In this document: positions 1 to 7,152 of the stretch, piece by piece
How the letters are laid out: each line of letters opens with the position of its first letter
How positions within the stretch are numbered: the stretch's first letter is position 1
NCBI RefSeq assembly: GCF_001667775.1
Contig: NZ_LZJI01000229.1
Location: 1-44,204, forward strand
DNA: 44,204 bases
Direction of reading: 5' to 3'
DNA from: Mycobacterium sp. E1747
GTDB taxonomy: Bacteria; Actinomycetota; Actinomycetes; Mycobacteriales; Mycobacteriaceae
Made by a program: the position numbers and the translations under genes
Notes under the pieces: model-generated
What the model saw: the letters and a program-made list of their open reading frames with translations, nothing else
What the model was told of the DNA's origin: nothing
Database searches by the model: none

Positions 1-478
1 CGCCGGCGTCTTCCTCGCGAAGCCCTTCATCTGCTACACGCCCGAGGACTACGAGTTGGTGACGTCGGTCAACACGCTCGGCTTCTTCGGGATCACGCAG
101 CGTGTCGTCGCGCAACTGCTCGCGCAGGGCGGCGGCGGCCACATCGTCAACATCACCACCACGCTGGTGGAGCACGCGCATTCCGGCGTTCCGTCGGCAT
201 TGACCGCACTGACCAAGGGCGGGTTGGCCGCCGTCACCAAATCGCTGGCCATCGAATACGCCCGCGAAGGGATACGTGTCAACGCGATATCTCCCGGCGT
301 CATCGACACCCCGATGCACGCCGGTGTGGACGCGGCCGCCGCGTACGCGGGCATGCATCCGCAGCGGCGGGTCGGCGCCATCGCCGACGTCGTGCACGGC
401 GCGCTCTACCTGGAGACCGCGCCGTTCGTCACCGGCGAGATCCTGCACGTCGACGGCGGACAGAGCGCTGGCCACTGA
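1..478 (+). CDS. SDR-family oxidoreductase, C-terminal part (5' end outside window)
   Basis: The reading frame is open from base 2 and the start lies upstream, so only about 158 C-terminal residues are visible. The Rossmann-fold landmarks of a short-chain dehydrogenase are present: a helix with the conserved Asn (TSVNTLGFFG), the beta-strand HIVNITTT, a lysine helix (LTKGGL), the RVNAISPGVIDTPM loop and a C-terminal VTGEILHVDGGQ. Unusually, the position four residues before the lysine, normally the catalytic Tyr of YxxxK, is Thr, and the usual Ser strand reads NITTT. The SDR is therefore atypical or not a standard dehydrogenase. The next gene, an R2-like oxidase, follows after 42 bp on the same strand, suggesting one operon. 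Family confident; substrate unknown. Confidence 0.85.
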   Translation, partial: AGVFLAKPFICYTPEDYELVTSVNTLGFFGITQRVVAQLLAQGGGGHIVNITTTLVEHAHSGVPSALTALTKGGLAAVTKSLAIEYAREGIRVNAISPGVIDTPMHAGVDAAAAYAGMHPQRRVGAIADVVHGALYLETAPFVTGEILHVDGGQSAGH

Positions 479-520
479 CAAACGCGACCATTCCGACACA
501 CAGATAAGGAGCGAAACCCC

Positions 521-1453
521 ATGCCACGCAATCTTTACGGCTCGCTCGCCGCCAACGGCCTCGACTGGCACAGCCTGCCGCTGCGGCTGTTCGCCGGGGG
601 CAATGCGAAATTCTGGGACCCGGCCGACATCGACTTCTCCGGTGAGCGGGCCGACTGGGAGGTGTTGTCGGACCGCGAACGTGACTACGCGACCCGGCTG
701 TGCGCCCAGTTCATCGCCGGCGAGGAAGCCGTCACCGAGGACATCCAGCCCTTCATGTCCGCGATGCGGGCCGAGGCCCGATTTGGCGACCAGATGTACC
801 TGACCCAGTTCGCGTTCGAAGAGGCCAAACACACCGCGGGGTTTCGGCTGTGGCTCGACGCCGTCGGGATCACCGAGGACCTGCACGCTTACCTCGACCA
901 ATCGCCAAGCTACAAGCGGATATTCAACGAGGAGCTACCGGCCTCGCTCGCCGTCCTGGCGGCCGATCCGGCTCCGTCGGCCCAGGTTCGCGCCTCCGCG
1001 ACCTACAACCACGTGGTGGAGGGGATGCTGGCCCTGACCGGCTATCACGCGTGGAACAGCATCTGCGTGCGCCGCGGAATCCTGCCCGGGATGCGGGAAT
1101 TGGTACGGCGCATCGGTGACGACGAGCGACGGCACATGGCCTGGGGCACCTTCACGTGCCGCCGCCACGTCGCCGCCGACGATGCGAATTGGGCGGTGTT
1201 CGAGGCCCGGATGAACGAACTCATCCCCCCGGCGCTGGGGATTACCGAGGAGGTGTTCGCCCTCTACGGCGACGATCCTCCGTTCGGCCTGAAGGCGGAC
1301 GAACTTCTGAATTACTCCTCCGTCAGGGGGTCGCGGCGGTTGGCCACGATTTCCAACGCTCGCGGGCGTCCGATCGCCGACATCGATGGCGATTACTCGC
1401 CGCTGCAACTCGAGGAAGCCTTCGCCGACGAGGATCGGCGCGCCGGGGACTAG
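521..1453 (+). CDS. R2-like ligand-binding oxidase (R2lox), Mn/Fe
   Basis: The 310-residue ferritin-fold protein matches the family of M. tuberculosis Rv0233, once annotated as ribonucleotide reductase NrdB. All six metal ligands sit at the numbering I recall for Rv0233: E68, E101, H104, E167, E202 and H205. V71 and Y162, which form the Val-Tyr ether crosslink in R2lox, are both present. R2lox enzymes assemble a Mn/Fe cofactor that activates oxygen and bind a long-chain fatty-acid-like ligand; the physiological substrate is unknown. The ATG has a good Shine-Dalgarno (AGGAG, 508-512). No partner R1 subunit is visible. The upstream SDR gene is probably co-transcribed, hinting at a redox pathway on a lipid-like substrate (inference). 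Confidence 0.93.
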   Translation: MPRNLYGSLAANGLDWHSLPLRLFAGGNAKFWDPADIDFSGERADWEVLSDRERDYATRLCAQFIAGEEAVTEDIQPFMSAMRAEARFGDQMYLTQFAFEEAKHTAGFRLWLDAVGITEDLHAYLDQSPSYKRIFNEELPASLAVLAADPAPSAQVRASATYNHVVEGMLALTGYHAWNSICVRRGILPGMRELVRRIGDDERRHMAWGTFTCRRHVAADDANWAVFEARMNELIPPALGITEEVFALYGDDPPFGLKADELLNYSSVRGSRRLATISNARGRPIADIDGDYSPLQLEEAFADEDRRAGD

Positions 1454-1580
1454 GGGCGCCGGTCGTCTCCGACGTCGAACCGAGCGTCGACGTCGCCCCC
1501 GCCGCACACACCGGCTGGCGTGCTCGATCGTTTCGTCGGCGCCGGGCCTGTTGTCGGACGAGTCCGCCACACTGGCAGGC

Positions 1581-2213
1581 GTGCTTGATCTGATCCTGCC
1601 GCTGGAATGCGGCGGCTGCGGGGCGCCGTCGACCCGCTGGTGCAGCACCTGCGCGGCCGAGCTCGACGTCAGGCCCGACGAGCCGCACGTGATCAACCCC
1701 CGCATCGACCCCGAGGCGCCGGTGTTCGCGCTCGGTCGCTACGCCGGCGCGCGCCGCGCCGCGATCCTCGCCCTCAAGGAGAACGGGCGCGGCGACCTGG
1801 TGACCCCGCTGGCCCGGGCGCTGGCCGTCGGGGTGCACCGGCTGCTGGCGTGGGGAATGGTCGAGACGCCGCTGACGATCGTGCCCGCGCCGACGAGGCG
1901 TTCGGCGGCGCGCCGCCGCGGCGGCGACCCGGTCACCCGGCTAGCGCGCGCGGCGGTGGCCGGCCACCCGGCGATCGCCGTCGCCCCGGCGTTGCGGATG
2001 AGGGCGCTGGTTCGCGATTCGGTGGGCCTGGGCACCGCAGCCCGTGAGCGCAACGTCACGGGCCGGGTGCGGCTGCGCCAAGCGCCGCCGCGCACCGAGG
2101 TCGTGATCGTCGACGACATCGTCACCACCGGAGCCACGGCCCGCGAGTCGGTGCGGGAGTTACGGGCGGCGGGGGTTCGTGTCACGGCCGTGCTGGCGGT
2201 GGCGGCCGCGTGA
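1581..2213 (+). CDS. ComF-family phosphoribosyltransferase-like protein
   Basis: The 210-residue protein is the likely orthologue of M. tuberculosis Rv3242c. An N-terminal zinc-ribbon-like pair (C10, C13, C21, C24) precedes a type I phosphoribosyltransferase fold with the PRPP loop VVIVDDIVTTGAT near residues 174-186. The family is related to ComF of competence systems, but the mycobacterial role is unproven. The GTG at 1581 was chosen because the protein then begins directly with the LDLILPLECGGCG leader typical of the family; the frame is open further upstream without similarity. A 127-bp gap separates it from the R2lox gene, and a stem-loop straddles its stop codon. Confidence 0.88.
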   Translation: MLDLILPLECGGCGAPSTRWCSTCAAELDVRPDEPHVINPRIDPEAPVFALGRYAGARRAAILALKENGRGDLVTPLARALAVGVHRLLAWGMVETPLTIVPAPTRRSAARRRGGDPVTRLARAAVAGHPAIAVAPALRMRALVRDSVGLGTAARERNVTGRVRLRQAPPRTEVVIVDDIVTTGATARESVRELRAAGVRVTAVLAVAAA

Positions 2214-2228
2214 GGCTGTGCGGCCGCC
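2201..2228 (+). terminator. Stem-loop across the comF-like stop codon
   Basis: GGCGGCCGC (2201-2209) and GCGGCCGCC (2220-2228) pair perfectly (9 bp) around a 10-nt loop that contains the TGA stop. There is no T-tract, as is usual for mycobacterial terminators. Termination is inferred. Confidence 0.5.
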
Positions 2229-2524
2229 AAGAGTATGTGAAGAACTCGCAACAGCTCCGCGAAATCAGTGGCATGGCGAGGCGAACAAGAGCTAACGTCG
2301 AGAACAACGTTAATCAACTCACTGGTCTGACTCACTGGTTGCGACATTCCCAGGTTGAGACCCCACTCGCGGGAAAGGGGTGAGTATTCGACACCTTGCA
2401 TCGGCGAGCAGCCTGCAGCGGTGATTTAGGTGAAAAGACCCGCTCTCCCCACCTCGTCGGCGCGTCGTCAGCAAGCCGGGCACGCAAGGCGCGTGCGACG
2501 TGAAAGAGAAACGAGTTGTCACGT
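2214..2524 (+). other. 311-bp gene-free leader upstream of hpf
   Basis: No convincing reading frame fills this stretch. It is less GC-rich than its neighbours and contains a 10-bp direct repeat, ACTCACTGGT, at 2317-2326 and 2330-2339 (13-bp spacing), preceded by an AACGTT-containing segment. Purine-rich GAAAGAGAA (2502-2510) lies just before the hpf start. It probably holds the hpf promoter and a long 5' leader. I could not place a -10 box with confidence. Confidence 0.4.
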
Positions 2525-3208
2525 ATGTCAAGGCTATCCGTGGATTCCGGTCAAATTCTCGACCAACCGCCGACGCAAACCGACGGCCAAGTTCAACCGA
2601 TTACCAACGCCGAAGTCGTCTTCAAGGGCCGCAACGTAGAAATCCCCGACCACTATCGCGTGTACGTCTCCCAGAAACTCGCCCGCCTCGAGCGGTTCGA
2701 TCGCTCCATCTATCTTTTCGATGTCGAGCTGAAGCACGCGCCCAACCGGCGACAGCGTAAATCGTGTCAACGCGTCGAGATCACCGCCCGCGGCCGCGGA
2801 CCGGTAAGCCGCGCGGAGGCCTGCGCGGACAGCTTCTACGCGGCGTTCGAGTCCGCTGTCGACAAGCTGGAGAACCGGCTCCGCCGCGTCAAGGATCGCC
2901 GCAAGGTCCACTACGGCGACAAGACGCCGGTGTCGCTGGCCGCCGCCACCGCGGTCGTGCCGCCGCCGGCGCAGGAACGCCTGCCCGAGCCGCCCGCCGA
3001 GCGTGACGGTGCCGAGACCGATCACGAGCCCGGCCGGATCGTGCGGACCAAGGAACACCCGGCCACGCCGATGACGGTCGACGACGCGCTCTACGAGATG
3101 GAACTCGTCGGGCACGACTTCTTCCTCTTCCACGACAAGCAGACCGAGCGGCCCTGCGTGGTCTACCGCCGGCACGCCTACGACTACGGGCTGATCAGGC
3201 TCTCGTAA
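2525..3208 (+). CDS. hpf: Long-form ribosome hibernation promoting factor
   Basis: The 227-residue protein is the orthologue of M. tuberculosis Rv3241c. The N-terminal S30AE/HPF domain (about residues 25-130: VVFKGRNVEIPDHYRVYV, then a basic helix KLENRLRRVKDRRK) binds the 30S decoding channel. A Pro/Ala linker leads to the C-terminal dimerisation domain (about 175-227, with MELVGHDFFLFHDKQT and YRRHAYDYGLI) that lets long HPFs form 100S ribosome dimers in many bacteria; in mycobacteria they mainly stabilise hibernating 70S ribosomes. ATG 2525 was chosen; a TTG at 2516 adds three residues and lies at better spacing (5 nt) from AAAGAGAA, so either start is possible. The 311-bp leader suggests dedicated regulation. 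Confidence 0.93.
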   Translation: MSRLSVDSGQILDQPPTQTDGQVQPITNAEVVFKGRNVEIPDHYRVYVSQKLARLERFDRSIYLFDVELKHAPNRRQRKSCQRVEITARGRGPVSRAEACADSFYAAFESAVDKLENRLRRVKDRRKVHYGDKTPVSLAAATAVVPPPAQERLPEPPAERDGAETDHEPGRIVRTKEHPATPMTVDDALYEMELVGHDFFLFHDKQTERPCVVYRRHAYDYGLIRLS

Positions 3209-3213
3209 CCGGG

Positions 3214-3331
3214 TCCTTCTGGCGGCGAGCCTCAGCGCCGGGCTAATGCCGAGCTTGCGATCGCCGCTGGGTCGTCTGGCGGCGATCCGCCGCGCCCGGC
3301 TAATGCCGAGCTTGCGATCGCCGCTGGGACG
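3214..3331 (+). repeat. Two-copy tandem repeat, 57-bp period (array A)
   Basis: A 31-nt block starting GGCTAATGCCGAGCTTGCGA is identical at 3241-3271 and 3298-3328, exactly 57 bp apart; an upstream block TCTGGCGGCGA is also repeated at 3218-3228 and 3275-3285. The 40-nt core of the second unit matches, in reverse complement, the units at 38596-38766 at 34 of 40 positions, so both arrays belong to one intergenic family. It lies between hpf and secA1. Confidence 0.9.
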
Positions 3332-3351
3332 GCCATCACGGCGTCGTCACC

Positions 3352-3357
3352 TACGAT
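3352..3357 (+). promoter_or_regulatory. secA1 -10 box candidate
   Basis: TACGAT fits the mycobacterial SigA TANNNT consensus and would place transcription start near 3364, giving a leader of about 44 nt before the GTG. No good -35 is visible, which is common for this class. Confidence 0.5.
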
Positions 3358-3407
3358 GGGAGTCGCCTTAAGAGATAGAGACTCCTAAACCAACAGGGGA
3401 CATAGCT

Positions 3408-6233
3408 GTGCTGTCGAAGTTGCTGCGCCTTGGCGAAGGTCGCATGCTCAAGCGTCTCAAGCGGGTGTCTGACTACGTCAACACCCTGTCCGACGAGGTC
3501 GAAAAGCTGACCGACGCGGAACTGCGGGCTAAGACCGACGAGTTCAAGAAGCGGCACGCCGACGGCGAAAGCCTCGACGACCTGCTGCCCGAGGCCTTCG
3601 CGGTGGCCCGCGAGGCGGCCTGGCGGGTGCTCGACCAGCGCCCCTTCGACGTGCAGGTGATGGGCGCGGCGGCGCTGCACTTCGGCAACGTGGCGGAGAT
3701 GAAGACCGGTGAGGGCAAGACCCTGACTTCGGTCTTGCCGGCCTACCTCAACGGCATCGGCGGCAAGGGCGTGCACGTCGTCACGGTCAACGACTACCTC
3801 GCCAAACGCGACAGCGAGTGGATGGGCCGCGTGCACCGCTTCCTCGGCCTGGAGGTCGGTGTCATCCTCGCGCAGATGACGCCCGACGAGCGCCGCGTGG
3901 CGTACGCCGCTGACATCACCTACGGCACCAACAACGAATTCGGCTTCGACTACCTGCGCGACAACATGGCGCACTCGCTCGACGACCTGGTGCAGCGCGG
4001 GCACAACTTCGCCATCGTCGACGAGGTCGACTCCATCCTGATCGACGAGGCCCGAACCCCGCTGATCATCTCCGGTCCCGCCGACGGCGCCTCCAACTGG
4101 TACCTCGAGTTCGCCCGGCTGGCGCCGCTGATGGAGAAGGACGTCCACTACGAGGTGGACCTGCGCAAGCGCACCGTCGGTGTGCATGAGCTCGGGGTCG
4201 AGTTCGTCGAGGACCAGCTCGGCATCGACAACCTGTATGAGGCCGCCAACTCGCCGCTGGTCAGCTACCTCAACAACGCGCTGAAGGCCAAGGAGCTGTT
4301 CAACCGCGACAAGGACTACATCGTTCGCGACGGCGAGGTGCTGATTGTCGACGAGTTCACCGGGCGCGTGCTCTACGGCCGCCGCTACAACGAGGGCATG
4401 CACCAGGCCATCGAGGCCAAGGAACACGTCGAGATCAAGGCCGAGAATCAGACGCTGGCCACCATCACGCTGCAGAACTACTTCCGGCTTTACGACAAGC
4501 TCGCCGGCATGACCGGTACCGCCCAGACCGAGGCGGCCGAGCTGCACGAGATCTACAAGCTGGGCGTGGTCCCCATCCCGACCAACAAGCCGATGGTCCG
4601 TACCGACCAGTCCGACCTCATATACAAGACCGAGGAGGCCAAGTACATCGCGGTGGTCGACGACGTCGTCGAGCGCTACGAGAAGGGCCAGCCCGTCCTG
4701 ATCGGTACCACCAGCGTCGAGCGCTCCGAGTACCTGTCGCGCCAGTTCCAGAAGCGCCGGGTCCCGCACAACGTGCTCAACGCCAAGTACCACGAGCAAG
4801 AGGCCGGCATCGTCGCCGTGGCGGGGCGCCGCGGCGGGGTCACCGTGGCCACCAACATGGCCGGCCGCGGTACCGACATCGTGCTGGGCGGCAACGTCGA
4901 CTTCCTCACCGACCTGCGGCTGCGCGAGCGCGGCCTGGACCCGGTGGAAACCCCGGAAGAGTACGAGGCGGCGTGGCACGAGGAGCTGCCCAAGGTCAAG
5001 GAGGAGGCCGGCAAGGAGGCCGCCGAGGTGGTCGAGGCCGGGGGCCTCTACGTGCTGGGCACCGAGCGGCACGAGTCGCGGCGCATCGACAACCAGCTGC
5101 GCGGCCGCTCCGGCCGCCAGGGTGACCCGGGAGAGTCCCGCTTCTACCTGTCGCTGGGCGACGAGCTGATGCGCCGGTTCAACGGTGCCGCGCTGGAGGC
5201 GATGCTCAACCGGCTCAACCTACCCGACGACGTGCCCATCGAAGCCAAGATGGTCACCCGCGCCATCAAGAGCGCCCAGACGCAGGTCGAGCAGCAGAAC
5301 TTCGAGGTCAGAAAGAACGTCCTCAAGTACGACGAGGTGATGAACCAGCAGCGCAAGGTGATCTACGCCGAGCGCCGCCGCATCCTGGAAGGCGAAAACC
5401 TCAAGGAGCAGGCGCTGGACATGGTCCGCGACGTGGTCACCGCATACGTCAACGGTGCGACCGCCGACGGCTACGCCGAGGACTGGGACCTCGAGGCGTT
5501 GTGGACCGCGCTGAAGACCCTGTACCCGGTCGGCATCGACCACGAGACGTTGATGCGCGTGGACGCCGACTCCGACCGCGACGACCTCACCCGCGAGGAG
5601 CTGCTCGACGAGCTGCTCAAAGACGCCGAACGGGCTTATGCCGCAAGGGAAGCCGAGCTCGAAGAGATCGCGGGCGAGGGCGCGATGCGGCAGCTGGAAC
5701 GCAACGTGTTGCTCAACGTCATCGACCGCAAGTGGCGCGAGCATCTCTACGAGATGGACTACCTCAAGGAGGGCATCGGGCTGCGCGCGATGGCGCAGCG
5801 CGACCCGCTGGTGGAGTACCAGCGCGAGGGCTACGACATGTTCATGGCCATGCTTGACGGCATGAAAGAGGAGTCGGTCGGGTTCCTGTTCAACGTCACC
5901 GTCGAGGCGGTGCCGCCCCCGCAGGTCGCGCCGGTGGAAACGCCCGAGGGGCTCAAGGACCTCGGAACCGCCGCGGACCAGGGCGACACCACCCCGCCCG
6001 CGCGCGAAGAGCCGCCAACCCAGTTGCGCGCCAAGGGGATTGACAACGAGGCGCCGGCCATGACCTATTCCGGCCCATCGGAGGACGGCTCGGCACAGGT
6101 GCAGCGCAACGGCGGTGACGGTCAGCGGACGCCGGCGGGCGTGGCCGGGGGCGGCTCCCGGCGCGAGCGCCGCGCGGCCGCCAGGCAGCAGGGTCGCGGC
6201 GCCAAACCGCCGAAGTCGGTCAAGCGCCGCTAG
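3408..6233 (+). CDS. secA1: Preprotein translocase ATPase SecA1
   Basis: The 941-residue protein is the orthologue of essential M. tuberculosis Rv3240c. It drives post-translational export through SecYEG. Visible motifs are Walker A EMKTGEGKT (GKT at 103-105), the TYGTNNEFGFDYLRDNM segment, the DEVDSILIDEARTPLIISG Walker B/DEAD-like segment, and the NMAGRGTDI and RGRSGRQGDPG helicase motifs of NBD2. The C-terminal tail is Pro/Gly/Arg-rich and basic and lacks the CxCxSG zinc-binding SEC-C motif, as expected for mycobacterial SecA1. The GTG has a good Shine-Dalgarno (AGGGGA, 3395-3400, 7-nt spacing). It probably has its own promoter. SecA2 is not in this window. Confidence 0.98.
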   Translation: MLSKLLRLGEGRMLKRLKRVSDYVNTLSDEVEKLTDAELRAKTDEFKKRHADGESLDDLLPEAFAVAREAAWRVLDQRPFDVQVMGAAALHFGNVAEMKTGEGKTLTSVLPAYLNGIGGKGVHVVTVNDYLAKRDSEWMGRVHRFLGLEVGVILAQMTPDERRVAYAADITYGTNNEFGFDYLRDNMAHSLDDLVQRGHNFAIVDEVDSILIDEARTPLIISGPADGASNWYLEFARLAPLMEKDVHYEVDLRKRTVGVHELGVEFVEDQLGIDNLYEAANSPLVSYLNNALKAKELFNRDKDYIVRDGEVLIVDEFTGRVLYGRRYNEGMHQAIEAKEHVEIKAENQTLATITLQNYFRLYDKLAGMTGTAQTEAAELHEIYKLGVVPIPTNKPMVRTDQSDLIYKTEEAKYIAVVDDVVERYEKGQPVLIGTTSVERSEYLSRQFQKRRVPHNVLNAKYHEQEAGIVAVAGRRGGVTVATNMAGRGTDIVLGGNVDFLTDLRLRERGLDPVETPEEYEAAWHEELPKVKEEAGKEAAEVVEAGGLYVLGTERHESRRIDNQLRGRSGRQGDPGESRFYLSLGDELMRRFNGAALEAMLNRLNLPDDVPIEAKMVTRAIKSAQTQVEQQNFEVRKNVLKYDEVMNQQRKVIYAERRRILEGENLKEQALDMVRDVVTAYVNGATADGYAEDWDLEALWTALKTLYPVGIDHETLMRVDADSDRDDLTREELLDELLKDAERAYAAREAELEEIAGEGAMRQLERNVLLNVIDRKWREHLYEMDYLKEGIGLRAMAQRDPLVEYQREGYDMFMAMLDGMKEESVGFLFNVTVEAVPPPQVAPVETPEGLKDLGTAADQGDTTPPAREEPPTQLRAKGIDNEAPAMTYSGPSEDGSAQVQRNGGDGQRTPAGVAGGGSRRERRAAARQQGRGAKPPKSVKRR

Positions 6234-6256
6234 GGCTAAACCCGCCGGCTGCGCAG

Positions 6257-6278
6257 AGCGCCCGGCCGGCCGGGCGCT
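6257..6278. terminator. Perfect 22-nt palindrome after secA1
   Basis: The sequence is fully self-complementary (AGCGCCCGGCC and its complement GGCCGGGCGCT), 23 bp after the secA1 stop. A related GGCCGGGCACTCGGC follows about 30 nt later, giving alternative pairings. It is likely a terminator or mRNA 3' stabiliser (inference). Confidence 0.5.
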
Positions 6279-6372
6279 CGCGGCCGAAAGTGCGGCAGGC
6301 CGGGCACTCGGCGGCAGATTTGAGGCACCCGCCCCATGCGGCAACGGCACTCCCGCGCACACGATTCACGGC

Positions 6373-7119
6373 ATGAGCAAAGCACGCACCCCACTGGACG
6401 CCGCCACGGCCGTCCTGCAACATCCCGACCTGCCATCCGGAGACGACGAACGGTTCGTCGGCTTCGGCGTGATGGGCCTTCCATTCGCCGGCGGACACTA
6501 TCTGGCGCTGCGGGTCTTTCCGGCCACGTCCTTCTCGCCCGGCTACCGGTCGGTGTGGCACCGCGACCCCGACGGCGCGTGGACCTTCTACGCGACGACG
6601 CCGGGGCCGCAGAGCTGCGCCCGCTTCTTCAGTTCGGCGACCCCCAACGATGCGGTGCAGTGCGACATCGACGTCGCCTGGGTCACCCCGTGGTCGCTGT
6701 TCGTCGAGATCCCGGGACTGCTCGCCTGGCACATCGACATCACCACCACCGCGTCCACTCGGCTGATGAGTGCGGTCGGCGGGCGGTTGCCGGCTTGGGC
6801 GTGGACCAACCGCGCGGTGTTGGCCACCCTGGGCCGAGCCGCGGGCCCGACCCTGCGGGCCGGCAGCGTCCGCCTCTCCGGCACCGCGCCCAATGGGCAG
6901 CGGTTCATGATCGCCCCGGCGCAGGTGTGGTCGGTGGCCCATTCGCGCGCTGCCTGGCGCGGGACGGACCTCGGGCCGGTCGGGCCGCTGCCGAATCAAC
7001 CGCGGCTGGCCGGTTTCCGGCCGCCGCAACGCGGCCTGTTCGTGGTGGGCGCGGGCCATTTTGAGACCTTCGACGCCGGGCGCCACCATGCCGTCGGACG
7101 TACCGTGCCAATCGGCTGA
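6373..7119 (+). CDS. Hypothetical protein, soluble, mycobacterial
   Basis: I do not recognise this 248-residue protein. It has no signal peptide and no clear membrane segment. Aromatic- and Gly-rich strands (VGFGVMGLPFAGGHYLALRVF, with YRSVWHRDPDGAWTFYATTP following) suggest an all-beta fold reminiscent of lipocalin-like AttH/hydratase-type proteins, but this is only an impression. The ATG at 6373 (MSKARTPLD) was chosen because the open frame upstream is low-complexity and lies inside the secA1 terminator region. It occupies, with the next gene, the position where M. tuberculosis carries Rv3239c. Function unknown. Confidence 0.75.
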   Translation: MSKARTPLDAATAVLQHPDLPSGDDERFVGFGVMGLPFAGGHYLALRVFPATSFSPGYRSVWHRDPDGAWTFYATTPGPQSCARFFSSATPNDAVQCDIDVAWVTPWSLFVEIPGLLAWHIDITTTASTRLMSAVGGRLPAWAWTNRAVLATLGRAAGPTLRAGSVRLSGTAPNGQRFMIAPAQVWSVAHSRAAWRGTDLGPVGPLPNQPRLAGFRPPQRGLFVVGAGHFETFDAGRHHAVGRTVPIG

Positions 7120-7152
7120 CCGCGGACCGATGAGCTGGGCACAATGAGGCCC

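Noticed and set aside
3351..5072. Long open frame on the minus strand inside secA1
   Set aside because: It is a GC-rich shadow frame opposite a certain gene; the Val/Leu/Gly/Asp-rich translation has no family features.
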